The position numbers were made by a program, and so were the translations under genes. Below are positions 17,411 to 26,834 of a DNA stretch of 43,635 nucleotides, one piece after another. Origin of the DNA: Longimicrobiales bacterium. GTDB taxonomy: Bacteria > Gemmatimonadota > Gemmatimonadetes > Longimicrobiales > RSA9. The DNA lies in contig DASTYK010000043.1 in the NCBI GenBank assembly GCA_035764935.1, positions 1-43,635 of the forward strand, read 5' to 3'. A model generated the notes under the pieces. That model was not told where the DNA came from. It searched no databases and saw only the letters and a list, made by a program, of their open reading frames with translations. The stretch's first letter is position 1. Each line of letters opens with the position of its first letter.

Positions 17411-17630
17411 TGCACCGCGGAGGCGCTGAGGACGCGGAGATTGCGCTCGAGTGTGTGCGCACGCAGCCGACGACTTCGGCGCGGCACACGCGTTCTGTAG
17501 TGGGTCGGAGCTGACGCAGCGCAAGTCTTCACTACACAATGAATCTATGAAGAGGGTTCATCGCAGCGTACGCGATGAACCCTCTGTGCAGGTGTAACTC
17601 GGCGCTCTCAGCGCCTCAGCGGTGAACACA
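17411..17630. repeat. Inverted dispersed-repeat pair flanking a hairpin
   Basis: A copy of CACCGCGGAGGCGCTGAG lies at about 17413-17430 and a near-identical inverted copy at about 17603-17626. Between them lies a perfect hairpin (17551-17585). Related GGAGGACGCGGAG-type sequence recurs at 26791-26825 and, more degenerate, at the start of the 16-bp array near 26184. The whole gap between the convergent permease and CDC48 genes consists of this element. Confidence 0.6.
17551..17585. terminator. Bidirectional 14-bp hairpin
   Basis: AGAGGGTTCATCGC (17551-17564) pairs perfectly with 17572-17585 around a seven-base loop. It sits between the convergent permease (stop 17388) and CDC48 (stop 17641). 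The sequence after the stem on the minus side (TCATAGATTC) is T/A-richer than on the plus side. Confidence 0.65.
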
Positions 17631-17640
17631 AGTCCGTACC

Positions 17641-19944
<2,304 letters not shown>

Positions 19945-20423
19945 CGCCTCTCGTCTCCCGCCCGGAAATCGCTGGTGTGGTCGGGCCACCGGGAGCAAGT
20001 TCCGTGCGGCATGCCGGCCTGCTCACCAGACCCGTGGCGGGCCGTCGGTCGACCGTGTGCGCAAGTGGGCTGTCGTCAAAGGCTTAGCGTACCTCACGAG
20101 TTCCTGACAATTGCCGATCAAACTCTGACACGCCTCTGACCCGCGTGCCACCCACGGCAACACCGGCGGGGCTACCTTGGACTGTGCCGGGGCTACCCCG
20201 GCTCGTCCTCGCACGGACGTGGAGTCACCCTCGGGATGGTATGGCAGGGCCATCCCAGACTTCACGTCCGTTGCTTTTCCCCCCGCGCAGGTCCGACTCC
20301 CGCACTCACTACGGCCGGCATCTGCCGTGGGCCGCCGCTCACGACCGCGGGGCTCCGGCTGATCTCTTGCATTGCGGCGCATCAGCAACCGCAGGCAGCG
20401 ATCACCACGGAGGAATCGCGTAT
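19945..20423. other. Intergenic region between divergent cdc48 and HAD genes
   Basis: This 479-base stretch holds no convincing gene. Near the CDC48 side, TGTCAG-like words recur three times on the minus strand between about 20102 and 20140 (…GTCAG, TGTCAG, TTGTCAG), which could be a binding site cluster or chance. A short direct repeat of CCGGGGCTACC lies around 20165-20202. A ribosome site ACGGAGGA (about 20407-20414) precedes the HAD gene. Confidence 0.4.
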
Positions 20424-21083
20424 ATGGTCGTACTGCTCGACGTCGACGGCACGCTGATCGACAGCAATGATGCCCACGCGCGCTCCTGGGTGGAGATCGG
20501 CAGGCGAACCGGTCACCCCATCGGATACGACCACATCCGCTGGCTGATCGGCATGGGCGGTGACCGCGTGCTGCCGCTGCTGACCGGTCTCGACGCCGAC
20601 TCGAGCGAAGGCGAGGCACTGCTCGAGCAGCGCGGCGATCTCTTCCGGACGGAGTTCCTGCCGAAGCTGAAGGCGTTCCCGGGTGCGCGGGAAATGGTCG
20701 AGCGTCTGCTCGATCACGGGCATGAGCTCGTCGTCGCAACGTCGGCAGGCGAGGAGAGCATGAAGGCGCTGCTCGAGCAGGCCGGACTGGATGATCTGAT
20801 CCACCTGAGGACGAGCAGCGATGATGCGGAGGAGTCCAAGCCTGCGCCGGATATCGTGCACGCGGCGCTGCAGCGCGCGGGTGCGTCGGCCACGGACGCT
20901 GTCATGATCGGTGACACCCCCTACGACGTCGCCGCCGCGCGCAACGCGGGCGTTCCGATCATCGGGGTGCTGTGCGGCGGATGGACGCGCGTCAGCCTGA
21001 CGGGGGCACGCGAGATCTACAGCGGCCCGCGCGAGATCCTGACTGCGTTCGACCAGAGCATGCTGTCCGGCAGGTCCCGGTAG
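20424..21083 (+). CDS. HAD-family phosphatase (phosphoglycolate type)
   Basis: The 219-aa protein has the four HAD motifs: DVDGTLID at residues 6-13 (nucleophile Asp6, acid/base Asp8), VVATSAG as motif II, a Lys in ESKPAPD as motif III, and IGDTPYDVAAARNAG as motif IV. A helical cap lies between motifs I and II, as in phosphoglycolate or beta-phosphoglucomutase-like phosphatases of subfamily I. The substrate is unknown. The ATG at 20424 directly precedes motif I and has GGAGG upstream; longer frames lack homology. Its stop is only four bases from the stop of the convergent arylesterase gene. Confidence 0.88.
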   Translation: MVVLLDVDGTLIDSNDAHARSWVEIGRRTGHPIGYDHIRWLIGMGGDRVLPLLTGLDADSSEGEALLEQRGDLFRTEFLPKLKAFPGAREMVERLLDHGHELVVATSAGEESMKALLEQAGLDDLIHLRTSSDDAEESKPAPDIVHAALQRAGASATDAVMIGDTPYDVAAARNAGVPIIGVLCGGWTRVSLTGAREIYSGPREILTAFDQSMLSGRSR

Positions 21084-21087
21084 CGGG

Positions 21088-21840
21088 TCATTCGCCCCCG
21101 TCCAGCACGGGCTCGAGCGCTGCCCACACGCGGTCCGCGATCAGCGCGTGTCCTCGCTCGTTCGGATGGATGCCGTCCTCCTGGTTGAGTGCCGGCTGTG
21201 CCGCGACACCTTCGAGCAGGAACGGGATCAGCTCCGCGTCGTACCTGCGCGCAAGCTCCGGAAACACCTGCCGGAATTCGCTCGTGTAGCGCGGCCCGAG
21301 ATTGGGGGGCGCCTCCATCCCTGCGATCACGAGCCGCACGTTCGGGTAGCGCTCCCGGGTCCGCTGCAGGATGTCTTCCAGGTTGGCCCGCATCCGCTCC
21401 ACCGGCAGCCCGCGGAGCCCATCGTTCGCACCCAGCTCCAGCACCACCACGGCAACGGAATCCTGCAGCGACCACTCCAGCCGCTCGAGCCCGCCCGCAC
21501 TCGTCTCGCCGCTCAGCCCGGCGTTCACGACCCGGTAGGGCAGGCCTGCGGAATCGATTCGCTGCTGGATCAACGCCGGGTATGCGACGTCCGCGCCGAT
21601 GCCGTAGCCGGCTGTCAGGCTCGTGCCGAGGAAGAGCACCGCCGCGCGTCCGTTCCGTGCGGCCACACCGGTTCCGTGCGACGTTCCTGCCGCAGCATTG
21701 CTCGCGCCGGCCGTCGCGTCCGTTGCCGTGGCAGCCCCGCTCGCTGTGCTGCCGGCGGCCGCGCGCTCGGCATCGCGCGCCGGGTCCGCCTGGCACGCGA
21801 TTAGTGACGCGACGAACAGTGCAACTATCTTCCGCCTCAT
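21088..21840 (-). CDS. Arylesterase/TesA-like SGNH hydrolase, lipoprotein
   Basis: The 250-aa product starts with a lipobox signal (MRRKIVALFVASLIAC, Cys16), an Ala/Ser/Thr-rich linker (17-65), then an SGNH hydrolase. The nucleophile block reads FLGTSLTAGYG with Ser74; the usual Asp of GDSL is Thr here. The oxyanion Gly and Asn blocks are NAGLSGET and LGANDG (Asn139), and Asp222/His225 lie in DGIHPNERG. TesA-type enzymes hydrolyse thioesters, esters and lysophospholipids in the periplasm. In E. coli tesA is divergent from ybbA-ybbP, the same arrangement as here. The ATG at 21840 shares two bases with the ATG of the divergent ABC gene; no Shine-Dalgarno is visible. Confidence 0.88.
   Translation of the reverse strand: MRRKIVALFVASLIACQADPARDAERAAAGSTASGAATATDATAGASNAAAGTSHGTGVAARNGRAAVLFLGTSLTAGYGIGADVAYPALIQQRIDSAGLPYRVVNAGLSGETSAGGLERLEWSLQDSVAVVVLELGANDGLRGLPVERMRANLEDILQRTRERYPNVRLVIAGMEAPPNLGPRYTSEFRQVFPELARRYDAELIPFLLEGVAAQPALNQEDGIHPNERGHALIADRVWAALEPVLDGGE
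21826..21831 (+). promoter_or_regulatory. Candidate -10 for a leaderless ABC transcript
   Basis: TATCTT ends seven bases before the ATG at 21839, so initiation at the normal distance would place the first transcribed base at or beside the A of the start codon. A weak -35-like GTGACG lies at 21804-21809, 16 bases upstream. No ribosome site is visible between. Confidence 0.4.
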
Positions 21841-22519
21841 GAGAATCATCGCCGAAGGGCTTACACAGACCTACCGGAGCGGCGGCAGGCCGCTCACCGT
21901 GCTGGACAGTATCGATCTTTCCATCGAGGCGCAGGAGTTCCTCGCGATCGTCGGCCCGTCCGGCAGCGGCAAGACGACGCTGCTCGGCCTGCTTGCCGGG
22001 CTGGATCGCCCGAGCGCCGGTCGCGTCCTGTTCGACGACGTCGACCTGGCCGGACTCGACGAGGATCAGCGTGCGCGCCTGCGCGCCGAGCAGGTCGGTT
22101 TCGTGTTCCAGAGCTTTCAGCTCGTCCCGACGCTGACCGCACTCGAGAACGTGCTGGTACCACTGGAGCTGCGCGGACGTGCCAGTGGCGCTGCGGCGCG
22201 GGCGCGCGAGCTGCTCGCGCGCGTCGGCCTGGAGGAGCGCATCGACCACTACCCGGCGCAGCTGTCCGGCGGTGAACAGCAGCGCGTCGCCATTGCCCGC
22301 GCGTTCGCCAACGACCCGCGCGTGCTGTTCGCAGACGAGCCCACCGGCAACCTCGACGCCCTTACCGGCGGCCGCGTCATCGACCTCCTGCTCGAGCTGA
22401 ACGAGGAATCGAGTGCGACGCTCGTCCTCGTCACCCACGATCCCGAGCTCGCAAACCGCGCGCACCGCATCGTACGCCTCGCCGCAGGGCGAGTCGTCGA
22501 TGACAACGGGGCGGCATGA
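21839..22519 (+). CDS. ABC ATPase, YbbA/LolD-like
   Basis: This 226-aa ATPase has Walker A GPSGSGKT (39-46), a Q-loop VFQSFQL, the signature LSGGEQQ (142-148) and Walker B LFADEPTGNLDA, the last being typical of the MacB/LolD/YbbA branch. It energises the FtsX-like permease encoded next, whose ATG overlaps this stop in ATGA. Such pairs extract lipids or lipoproteins from the inner membrane or perform mechanotransmission and do not move solutes. The start codon overlaps that of the divergent arylesterase; earlier in-frame ATG codons exist but would lie inside the arylesterase gene. Confidence 0.92.
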   Translation: MRIIAEGLTQTYRSGGRPLTVLDSIDLSIEAQEFLAIVGPSGSGKTTLLGLLAGLDRPSAGRVLFDDVDLAGLDEDQRARLRAEQVGFVFQSFQLVPTLTALENVLVPLELRGRASGAAARARELLARVGLEERIDHYPAQLSGGEQQRVAIARAFANDPRVLFADEPTGNLDALTGGRVIDLLLELNEESSATLVLVTHDPELANRAHRIVRLAAGRVVDDNGAA

Positions 22520-25086
22520 TGGCGTCGTTTGCCGTGCGGCACGCCCTGCGCGAGGCCCGCTCCGGCATGCGACGCTTCGGCATGTACACCGCCGCCATCA
22601 CGCTCGGGGTCGCCGCGCTCGTTGCTATCAACGCATATCGTGCGAACATCGTGGACGCAGTGCGCACGGATGCACAGCGACTCCTGGGCGGCGACGTTCG
22701 GCTGCAATCGGACAGCCCGTTCCCTGACAGCGCCGGTGCGCTGCTCGACTCGCTGACGCAGTCCGGGGCGCGCGTGGCACACGTCACCGCGACGCTGTCG
22801 ATGGGCACGATTCGCCCCCTGTCCGCACCCGACAGCGGTGGCGCGCGACTCGTCCAGCTGCGCGCAATCGACAGTGCCTACCCGTTCTACGACGAGTGGC
22901 GCACCACCCCGCCGGCCGCATGGCCACCACACGCCGAACACAGGGAGGCGCTCGTCGAGCCCTCCCTGCTGCTGCAGGCCGACGCGCAGATCGGCGACAG
23001 CGTACAGCTCGGACGCACGCGCTTCCGTATTGCCGGAACGGTCGACAACCTGCCCGGCGAGCTCGGCTTTCGCGGAGCGGCCGGACCGCGGGTCTACATC
23101 GCGCGCGCGCATCTCGAGGAAACAGGCCTGGTCACGCTGGGCAGCATTACGAGGCACCAGGCGTTCGTGCAGCTCGACAGGCCGGCAGACGCGCAGCGCT
23201 TCGTCGATCGCTACCACGATCGGCTGCGTGGGATGCAGATCAGCTTCGAGACGGCGGAGCAGCAGGGAGAAGAGCTTGCCGAAGCGGTGAGCACACTGTC
23301 TCGCTTCCTCGGACTCGTCGGACTCACCGCCCTGCTGCTCGGCGGACTGGGCGTCGGCAGCGCCGTGAACGTGTTCGTGCGCGAGAAGCGGGCAGTCATC
23401 GCGACGCTCCGCTGCCTCGGCACCACCCAGGCGCAGGCCTTCACGGCCTACCTGCTGCAGGCCGCCCTTCTCGGCCTCGCGGGCGCAACGGCCGGTGTGG
23501 TGCTCGGCACCCTGGTACAGGCAGTGCTTCCGCACCTGCTGCAGGGAGCGCTGCCGTTCGACGTCGATTTTCGCGTGCGACTCGTGCCGATTCTGTCCGG
23601 CCTCGCCGTCGGTCTGCTCGTCGCCGTGCTCTTCGCGCTGCTGCCGCTGCTGGAGATCCGCGGCATCACACCGCTGCAGGCGATCCGCCAGGAGGTAGAG
23701 CCGGTGCGTCGCCGCCTCGACCCCCTGCGTGCGGGTGCGTGGCTGCTGCTCGCTGCTGGCGTGACCGCACTCGCAATCTGGCAGGCCGGCGACTGGCGAC
23801 CCGGCATCGCGTACGCCGCGGCGATCGCAACGGCGATCCTGCTGCTGCTGGTGTGCGCGTCCGTGCTCGTCAGGGTGACACGCCGATGGTTCCCGGAACG
23901 TGCGAGCTTCGTGGTCCGACAGGGCATCGCCAGCCTCTTCCGCCCGCACAATCAGACGACGGCCGTGACGGTCGCGCTCGGCTTCGGCGTCTTCATCATC
24001 AGTGCAATGCTCCTGGTGCAGCACAACCTGGTCAAGCGGTTCGACGTCCGTGCACTCGGAAGCCAGCCCAACCTGGTCGGCTTCGGCATCCAGGCGGGCC
24101 AGCGTGACTCCATCGCAGCCACGCTCAGTGCAGCGGGTGCGGGCGCGCGCATCGAGCCGATCGTGACCGCGCGCATCGCAGCCATCAACGGTGTGCCCGT
24201 CGACAGCCTGCTGAACAGCGCACGCGCCCGCGACATCGAGCCCTGGGCCCTCCGCCGTGAGTATCGCAACACGTACCGCGATACGCTCACCGCCACAGAG
24301 ACGCTGGTCGCAGGCGAGTGGTTCGACCAGCAGGAGAGGGGCGTCCGGGGAGCTTCCCTTGACGTGCCCGCCCGGGTTTCGATCGAGGAAGGCGTTGCCG
24401 GTTCACTCGATGTGGGGATCGGCGATCGCATCACGTGGGACGTGCAGGGACGCGAAGTCGAGAGCGTGATCACCAGCGTTCGCCAGGTCGACTGGGCACG
24501 CCTCGAGACGAACTACTTCGTCGTTTTCGAGCCCGGCTCGCTCGAGCGCGCGCCCCAGAGCTTCGTGCTGCTCGCCCGCCTGCCCGGCGACACGGCGCGC
24601 GCCGACATGCAGCGCGTCCTCGCACGCGCCTTTCCGAACGTCACCACGATCGACCTCGCCGCCGTGCAGCAGACGTTCGAACGCATCGTCTTTCGCGCGA
24701 CGCTCGGCATCCGCTTCATGGGCCTCTTCACTGTGATCGGCGGTGTCCTCGTCCTCGCCGGCGCCATCGCGGCATCACGCTACCAGCGACTCCGCGAGAC
24801 CGTGCTGCTGCGCACGCTTGGAGCGCAGCGCGGACAGATACGCGCCATTCTGCTCACCGAGTACGCTGCTCTCGGGGCTCTTGCCGCCCTGGCCGGCGGG
24901 GTGCTCGGCACGGGAGCAGCATGGGCACTCGTCCGCTTCGTCTTCGAGTTCGATTTCGCGGTGCCGCTGCTGCCGCTGGCGCTGCTGATCGGCGGGACCG
25001 TGCTGCTCGCGGTGCTGGTGGGTGCCGCCGGAAGCCGCCCGATCGTGCGGAATACGCCGCTGGAGGTACTGCGCGGACTGAGCTGA
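22516..25086 (+). CDS. FtsX-like ABC permease (YbbP type)
   Basis: The 856-aa permease has a first membrane helix (about 20-40), a large periplasmic MacB-type core domain (about 45-250), three helices with the FtsX segment FVREKRAVIATLRCLGTTQAQ, two central helices (about 410-450), a second periplasmic domain (about 500-725) and a final FtsX bundle with RETVLLRTLGAQRGQIRAILL. This ten-helix duplicated layout is that of YbbP, partner of YbbA next to TesA in proteobacteria. The likely job is energy-coupled handling of lipids or lipoproteins at the outer face of the inner membrane; the substrate is unproven. It is translationally coupled to the ATPase. Confidence 0.9.
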   Translation: MMASFAVRHALREARSGMRRFGMYTAAITLGVAALVAINAYRANIVDAVRTDAQRLLGGDVRLQSDSPFPDSAGALLDSLTQSGARVAHVTATLSMGTIRPLSAPDSGGARLVQLRAIDSAYPFYDEWRTTPPAAWPPHAEHREALVEPSLLLQADAQIGDSVQLGRTRFRIAGTVDNLPGELGFRGAAGPRVYIARAHLEETGLVTLGSITRHQAFVQLDRPADAQRFVDRYHDRLRGMQISFETAEQQGEELAEAVSTLSRFLGLVGLTALLLGGLGVGSAVNVFVREKRAVIATLRCLGTTQAQAFTAYLLQAALLGLAGATAGVVLGTLVQAVLPHLLQGALPFDVDFRVRLVPILSGLAVGLLVAVLFALLPLLEIRGITPLQAIRQEVEPVRRRLDPLRAGAWLLLAAGVTALAIWQAGDWRPGIAYAAAIATAILLLLVCASVLVRVTRRWFPERASFVVRQGIASLFRPHNQTTAVTVALGFGVFIISAMLLVQHNLVKRFDVRALGSQPNLVGFGIQAGQRDSIAATLSAAGAGARIEPIVTARIAAINGVPVDSLLNSARARDIEPWALRREYRNTYRDTLTATETLVAGEWFDQQERGVRGASLDVPARVSIEEGVAGSLDVGIGDRITWDVQGREVESVITSVRQVDWARLETNYFVVFEPGSLERAPQSFVLLARLPGDTARADMQRVLARAFPNVTTIDLAAVQQTFERIVFRATLGIRFMGLFTVIGGVLVLAGAIAASRYQRLRETVLLRTLGAQRGQIRAILLTEYAALGALAALAGGVLGTGAAWALVRFVFEFDFAVPLLPLALLIGGTVLLAVLVGAAGSRPIVRNTPLEVLRGLS

Positions 25087-25358
25087 AGTGGCGACTGCTG
25101 TCCTCCCAGACGGACAGCGGAGGTGCAGGGTTCCGGACAGTGGCGCTCCCGCACTTCCATCATGGACGTGCGGCGGAACGCTGAGGAAGGACGTCGCATA
25201 CAGCGCAAACTGCTCGCACACAGCCACTTTTTTCCCCCTGCGCACGAGAGACGGCACGTCACCGCGCAGCTTTTTCCGTGCGCCCCGTGCTGGCACCGGG
25301 TTTGCCACTTCCTGCGACGGACACCAATTCTGGTCCCAACCAAATGGATGGACGGATA

Positions 25359-26045
25359 ATGCGGACGATGCTTCGGACGAGCGCCGGAACGGTGCTGACG
25401 CTGGCAGTGATGGTCCCCTTCGCGGCGGGCTGCAGCAGCCTGTCTCAGACCCAGAAGGGTGCAATCATTGGCGCGGCGGGTGGTGGTGCGGTTGGCGCGG
25501 TGGTCGGCAATGCGACCGGATCGACGGCGCGCGGCGCGATTATCGGCGCGGCAGTCGGTGGCGCGGCCGGTGCCATCATCGGCCGGCAGATGGAAAAGCA
25601 GGCCGAGGAGCTGGCCGCTGATCTCGACAACGCCACGGTCGAGCAGGTCGGCGAGGGCGTGCTCGTCACATTCGATTCGGGGCTGCTCTTCGACTTCGAC
25701 TCGGACGTGGTCAAGGGTGCGGCTGCGGACAACCTCACCACCCTGGCAAACAGCCTCAAGAAGTATCCGGAGTCCGAGCTGCTGATCGTCGGTCACACGG
25801 ATTCGCGCGGGACGGACACGTACAACATGGGCCTGTCGGACCGGCGCGCCGCGTCGGCCCGCGCGTACCTGACGAGCCTGGGCGTCGACGGCTCGCGTAT
25901 CCGCACTGCCGGCCGCGGCGAGGCCGAGCCGGTCGCGTCCAATGAGACCGACGCCGGACGCGCGCTCAACCGCCGCGTCGAGGTCGCGATCTTCGCGAGC
26001 GAGGAGTACCGCGAGCGACTGCTGCGGCAGAACCCGGGTAGCTGA
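25359..26045 (+). CDS. OmpA-family lipoprotein with glycine zipper
   Basis: The 228-aa protein has a lipoprotein signal ending FAAGC (Cys25), then a glycine-zipper segment (about 35-85, repeats such as GAIIGAAGGGAVGAVVG) that can insert in or lie on the membrane. An OmpA C-terminal peptidoglycan-binding domain follows (about 105-220) with GHTDSRGTDTYNMGLSDRRA, whose Asp and Arg bind diaminopimelate. The plan is that of YiaD/Pal-like outer-membrane anchors. The ATG at 25359 opens the signal peptide; an in-frame ATG at 25344 is possible. A strong terminator follows the stop. The 272 bases upstream hold no gene. Confidence 0.9.
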   Translation: MRTMLRTSAGTVLTLAVMVPFAAGCSSLSQTQKGAIIGAAGGGAVGAVVGNATGSTARGAIIGAAVGGAAGAIIGRQMEKQAEELAADLDNATVEQVGEGVLVTFDSGLLFDFDSDVVKGAAADNLTTLANSLKKYPESELLIVGHTDSRGTDTYNMGLSDRRAASARAYLTSLGVDGSRIRTAGRGEAEPVASNETDAGRALNRRVEVAIFASEEYRERLLRQNPGS

Positions 26046-26065
26046 GCCCTCTCCAATTCGAGGCG

Positions 26066-26096
26066 AACGCCCGCGGACCGATGGTCCGCGGGCGTT
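26066..26096 (+). terminator. Rho-independent terminator after OmpA-family gene
   Basis: AACGCCCGCGGACC (26066-26079) pairs perfectly with 26083-26096 around a three-base loop, followed by TCGTTT. It lies 20 bases after the stop codon. Confidence 0.88.
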
Positions 26097-26183
26097 TCGT
26101 TTATCTCGGGTTTGGCTGCACCGCGCTGCGCTGTGCACGCGCGGCTGTCGGGGCGCTCACCGGTGTGGGGAGCGGCCTCGTTT

Positions 26184-26313
26184 CACGCAGAGATGCGGAG
26201 GAGCAGAGGCGCGGGGGAGCAGAGGCGCGGGGGAGCAGAGGCGCGGGGGAGCAGAGGCGCGGAGGAGCAGAGGCGCGGGGGAGCAGAGGCGCGGGGGAGC
26301 AGAGGCGCGGGGA
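26184..26313. repeat. 16-bp tandem minisatellite, seven copies
   Basis: Seven head-to-tail copies of AGCAGAGGCGCGGGGG run from 26202 to 26313 with changes only in the last bases of some copies. A degenerate first unit (26184-26201, containing CGCAGAGATGCGGAGG) links it to the dispersed CGGAGG-type repeats elsewhere in the window. The frames through it are open only because the unit contains no stop codon; I see no gene signal. Confidence 0.88.
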
Positions 26314-26465
26314 CCGGATGTGCAGGATTACGACTCGATTGTCGCCCGCACGCGAGCACCTCGCTGGTGCGAAGCCGGTCGCGCGATCGCTGCTCCCCGG
26401 TGCTGGCCACAGACGGCGTGATCGCGGCCAGCCTCGCACGGTCATCCTCCTGCGAAAATCTCAGT
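26314..26465. other. Non-coding spacer between two repeat arrays
   Basis: This stretch separates the 16-bp and 61-bp arrays. I see no gene, hairpin or repeat that stands out. Confidence 0.4.
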
Positions 26466-26770
26466 CAACGTTGCTCGGGTTCGATTCGAGCCGGATGCGT
26501 GCAACATTGCCTTTGAATATGACAGGCAACGTTGCTCGGGTTCGATCCGAGCCGGATGCGTGCAACGTTGCCTTTGAATATGACAGGCAACGTTGCTCGG
26601 GTTCGATCCGAGCCGTACGTGTGCAACGTTGCCTTTGATTATGGCAGGCAACGTTGCTCGGATTGGAATCGAGCCGTACGTGTGCAACGTTGCCTGCGAT
26701 GATGCCAGCTCACGTTGCTCCAGCCCGATCCGCCGCCAGCGCGTGCAATGCTGACTGCGATCCCACCAGA
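26466..26770. repeat. 61-bp tandem array of nested palindromes, five copies
   Basis: Units start at 26466, 26527, 26588, 26649 and 26710, each exactly 61 bases; the fifth is diverged. Each unit has a first palindrome GCAACGTTGC at its left border, an inner dyad of the type CTCGG-loop-CCGAG, a second GCAACGTTGC 36 bases later, and the linker CTTTGAATATGACAG. Perfect GCAACGTTGC copies begin at 26526, 26562, 26587, 26623, 26648 and 26684, alternating 36 and 25 bases apart. Linker and inner loop vary between units more than the palindromes do. There is no coding signal. The array lies between the OmpA terminator and the stop of the DUF4105 gene. Confidence 0.9.
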
Positions 26771-26780
26771 GGCGAGGAGC

Positions 26781-26834
26781 TTTGAAACGAGCTCCGCGCC
26801 CTCCGCGTCCTCCGTGGTGAATTCCAGTTTCAAA
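26781..26834. repeat. 54-bp element with TTTGAAAC inverted ends
   Basis: TTTGAAAC (26781-26788) and its exact complement GTTTCAAA (26827-26834) bracket a copy of the dispersed repeat, which reads GGAATTCACCACGGAGGACG on the minus strand and continues with GGAGGGCGCGGAG. The right end contains the stop codon of the DUF4105 gene (26830-26832). The folded element may serve as its terminator. Confidence 0.6.

Noticed and set aside
21083-21088. Terminator between the convergent HAD and arylesterase genes
   Set aside because: Only four bases separate the two stop codons, and no hairpin was seen.
26081-26638. Open frames through the 16-bp and 61-bp arrays as a repeat protein
   Set aside because: They stay open because the repeat units lack stops. 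The period of 61 is not a multiple of three, so the frame changes in each unit. No ribosome site supports them.
26466-26770. 61-bp array as CRISPR or integron attC sites
   Set aside because: There are no unique spacers or cas genes, and the units follow one another without cassette genes. The palindromes do not match the paired core sites of attC.
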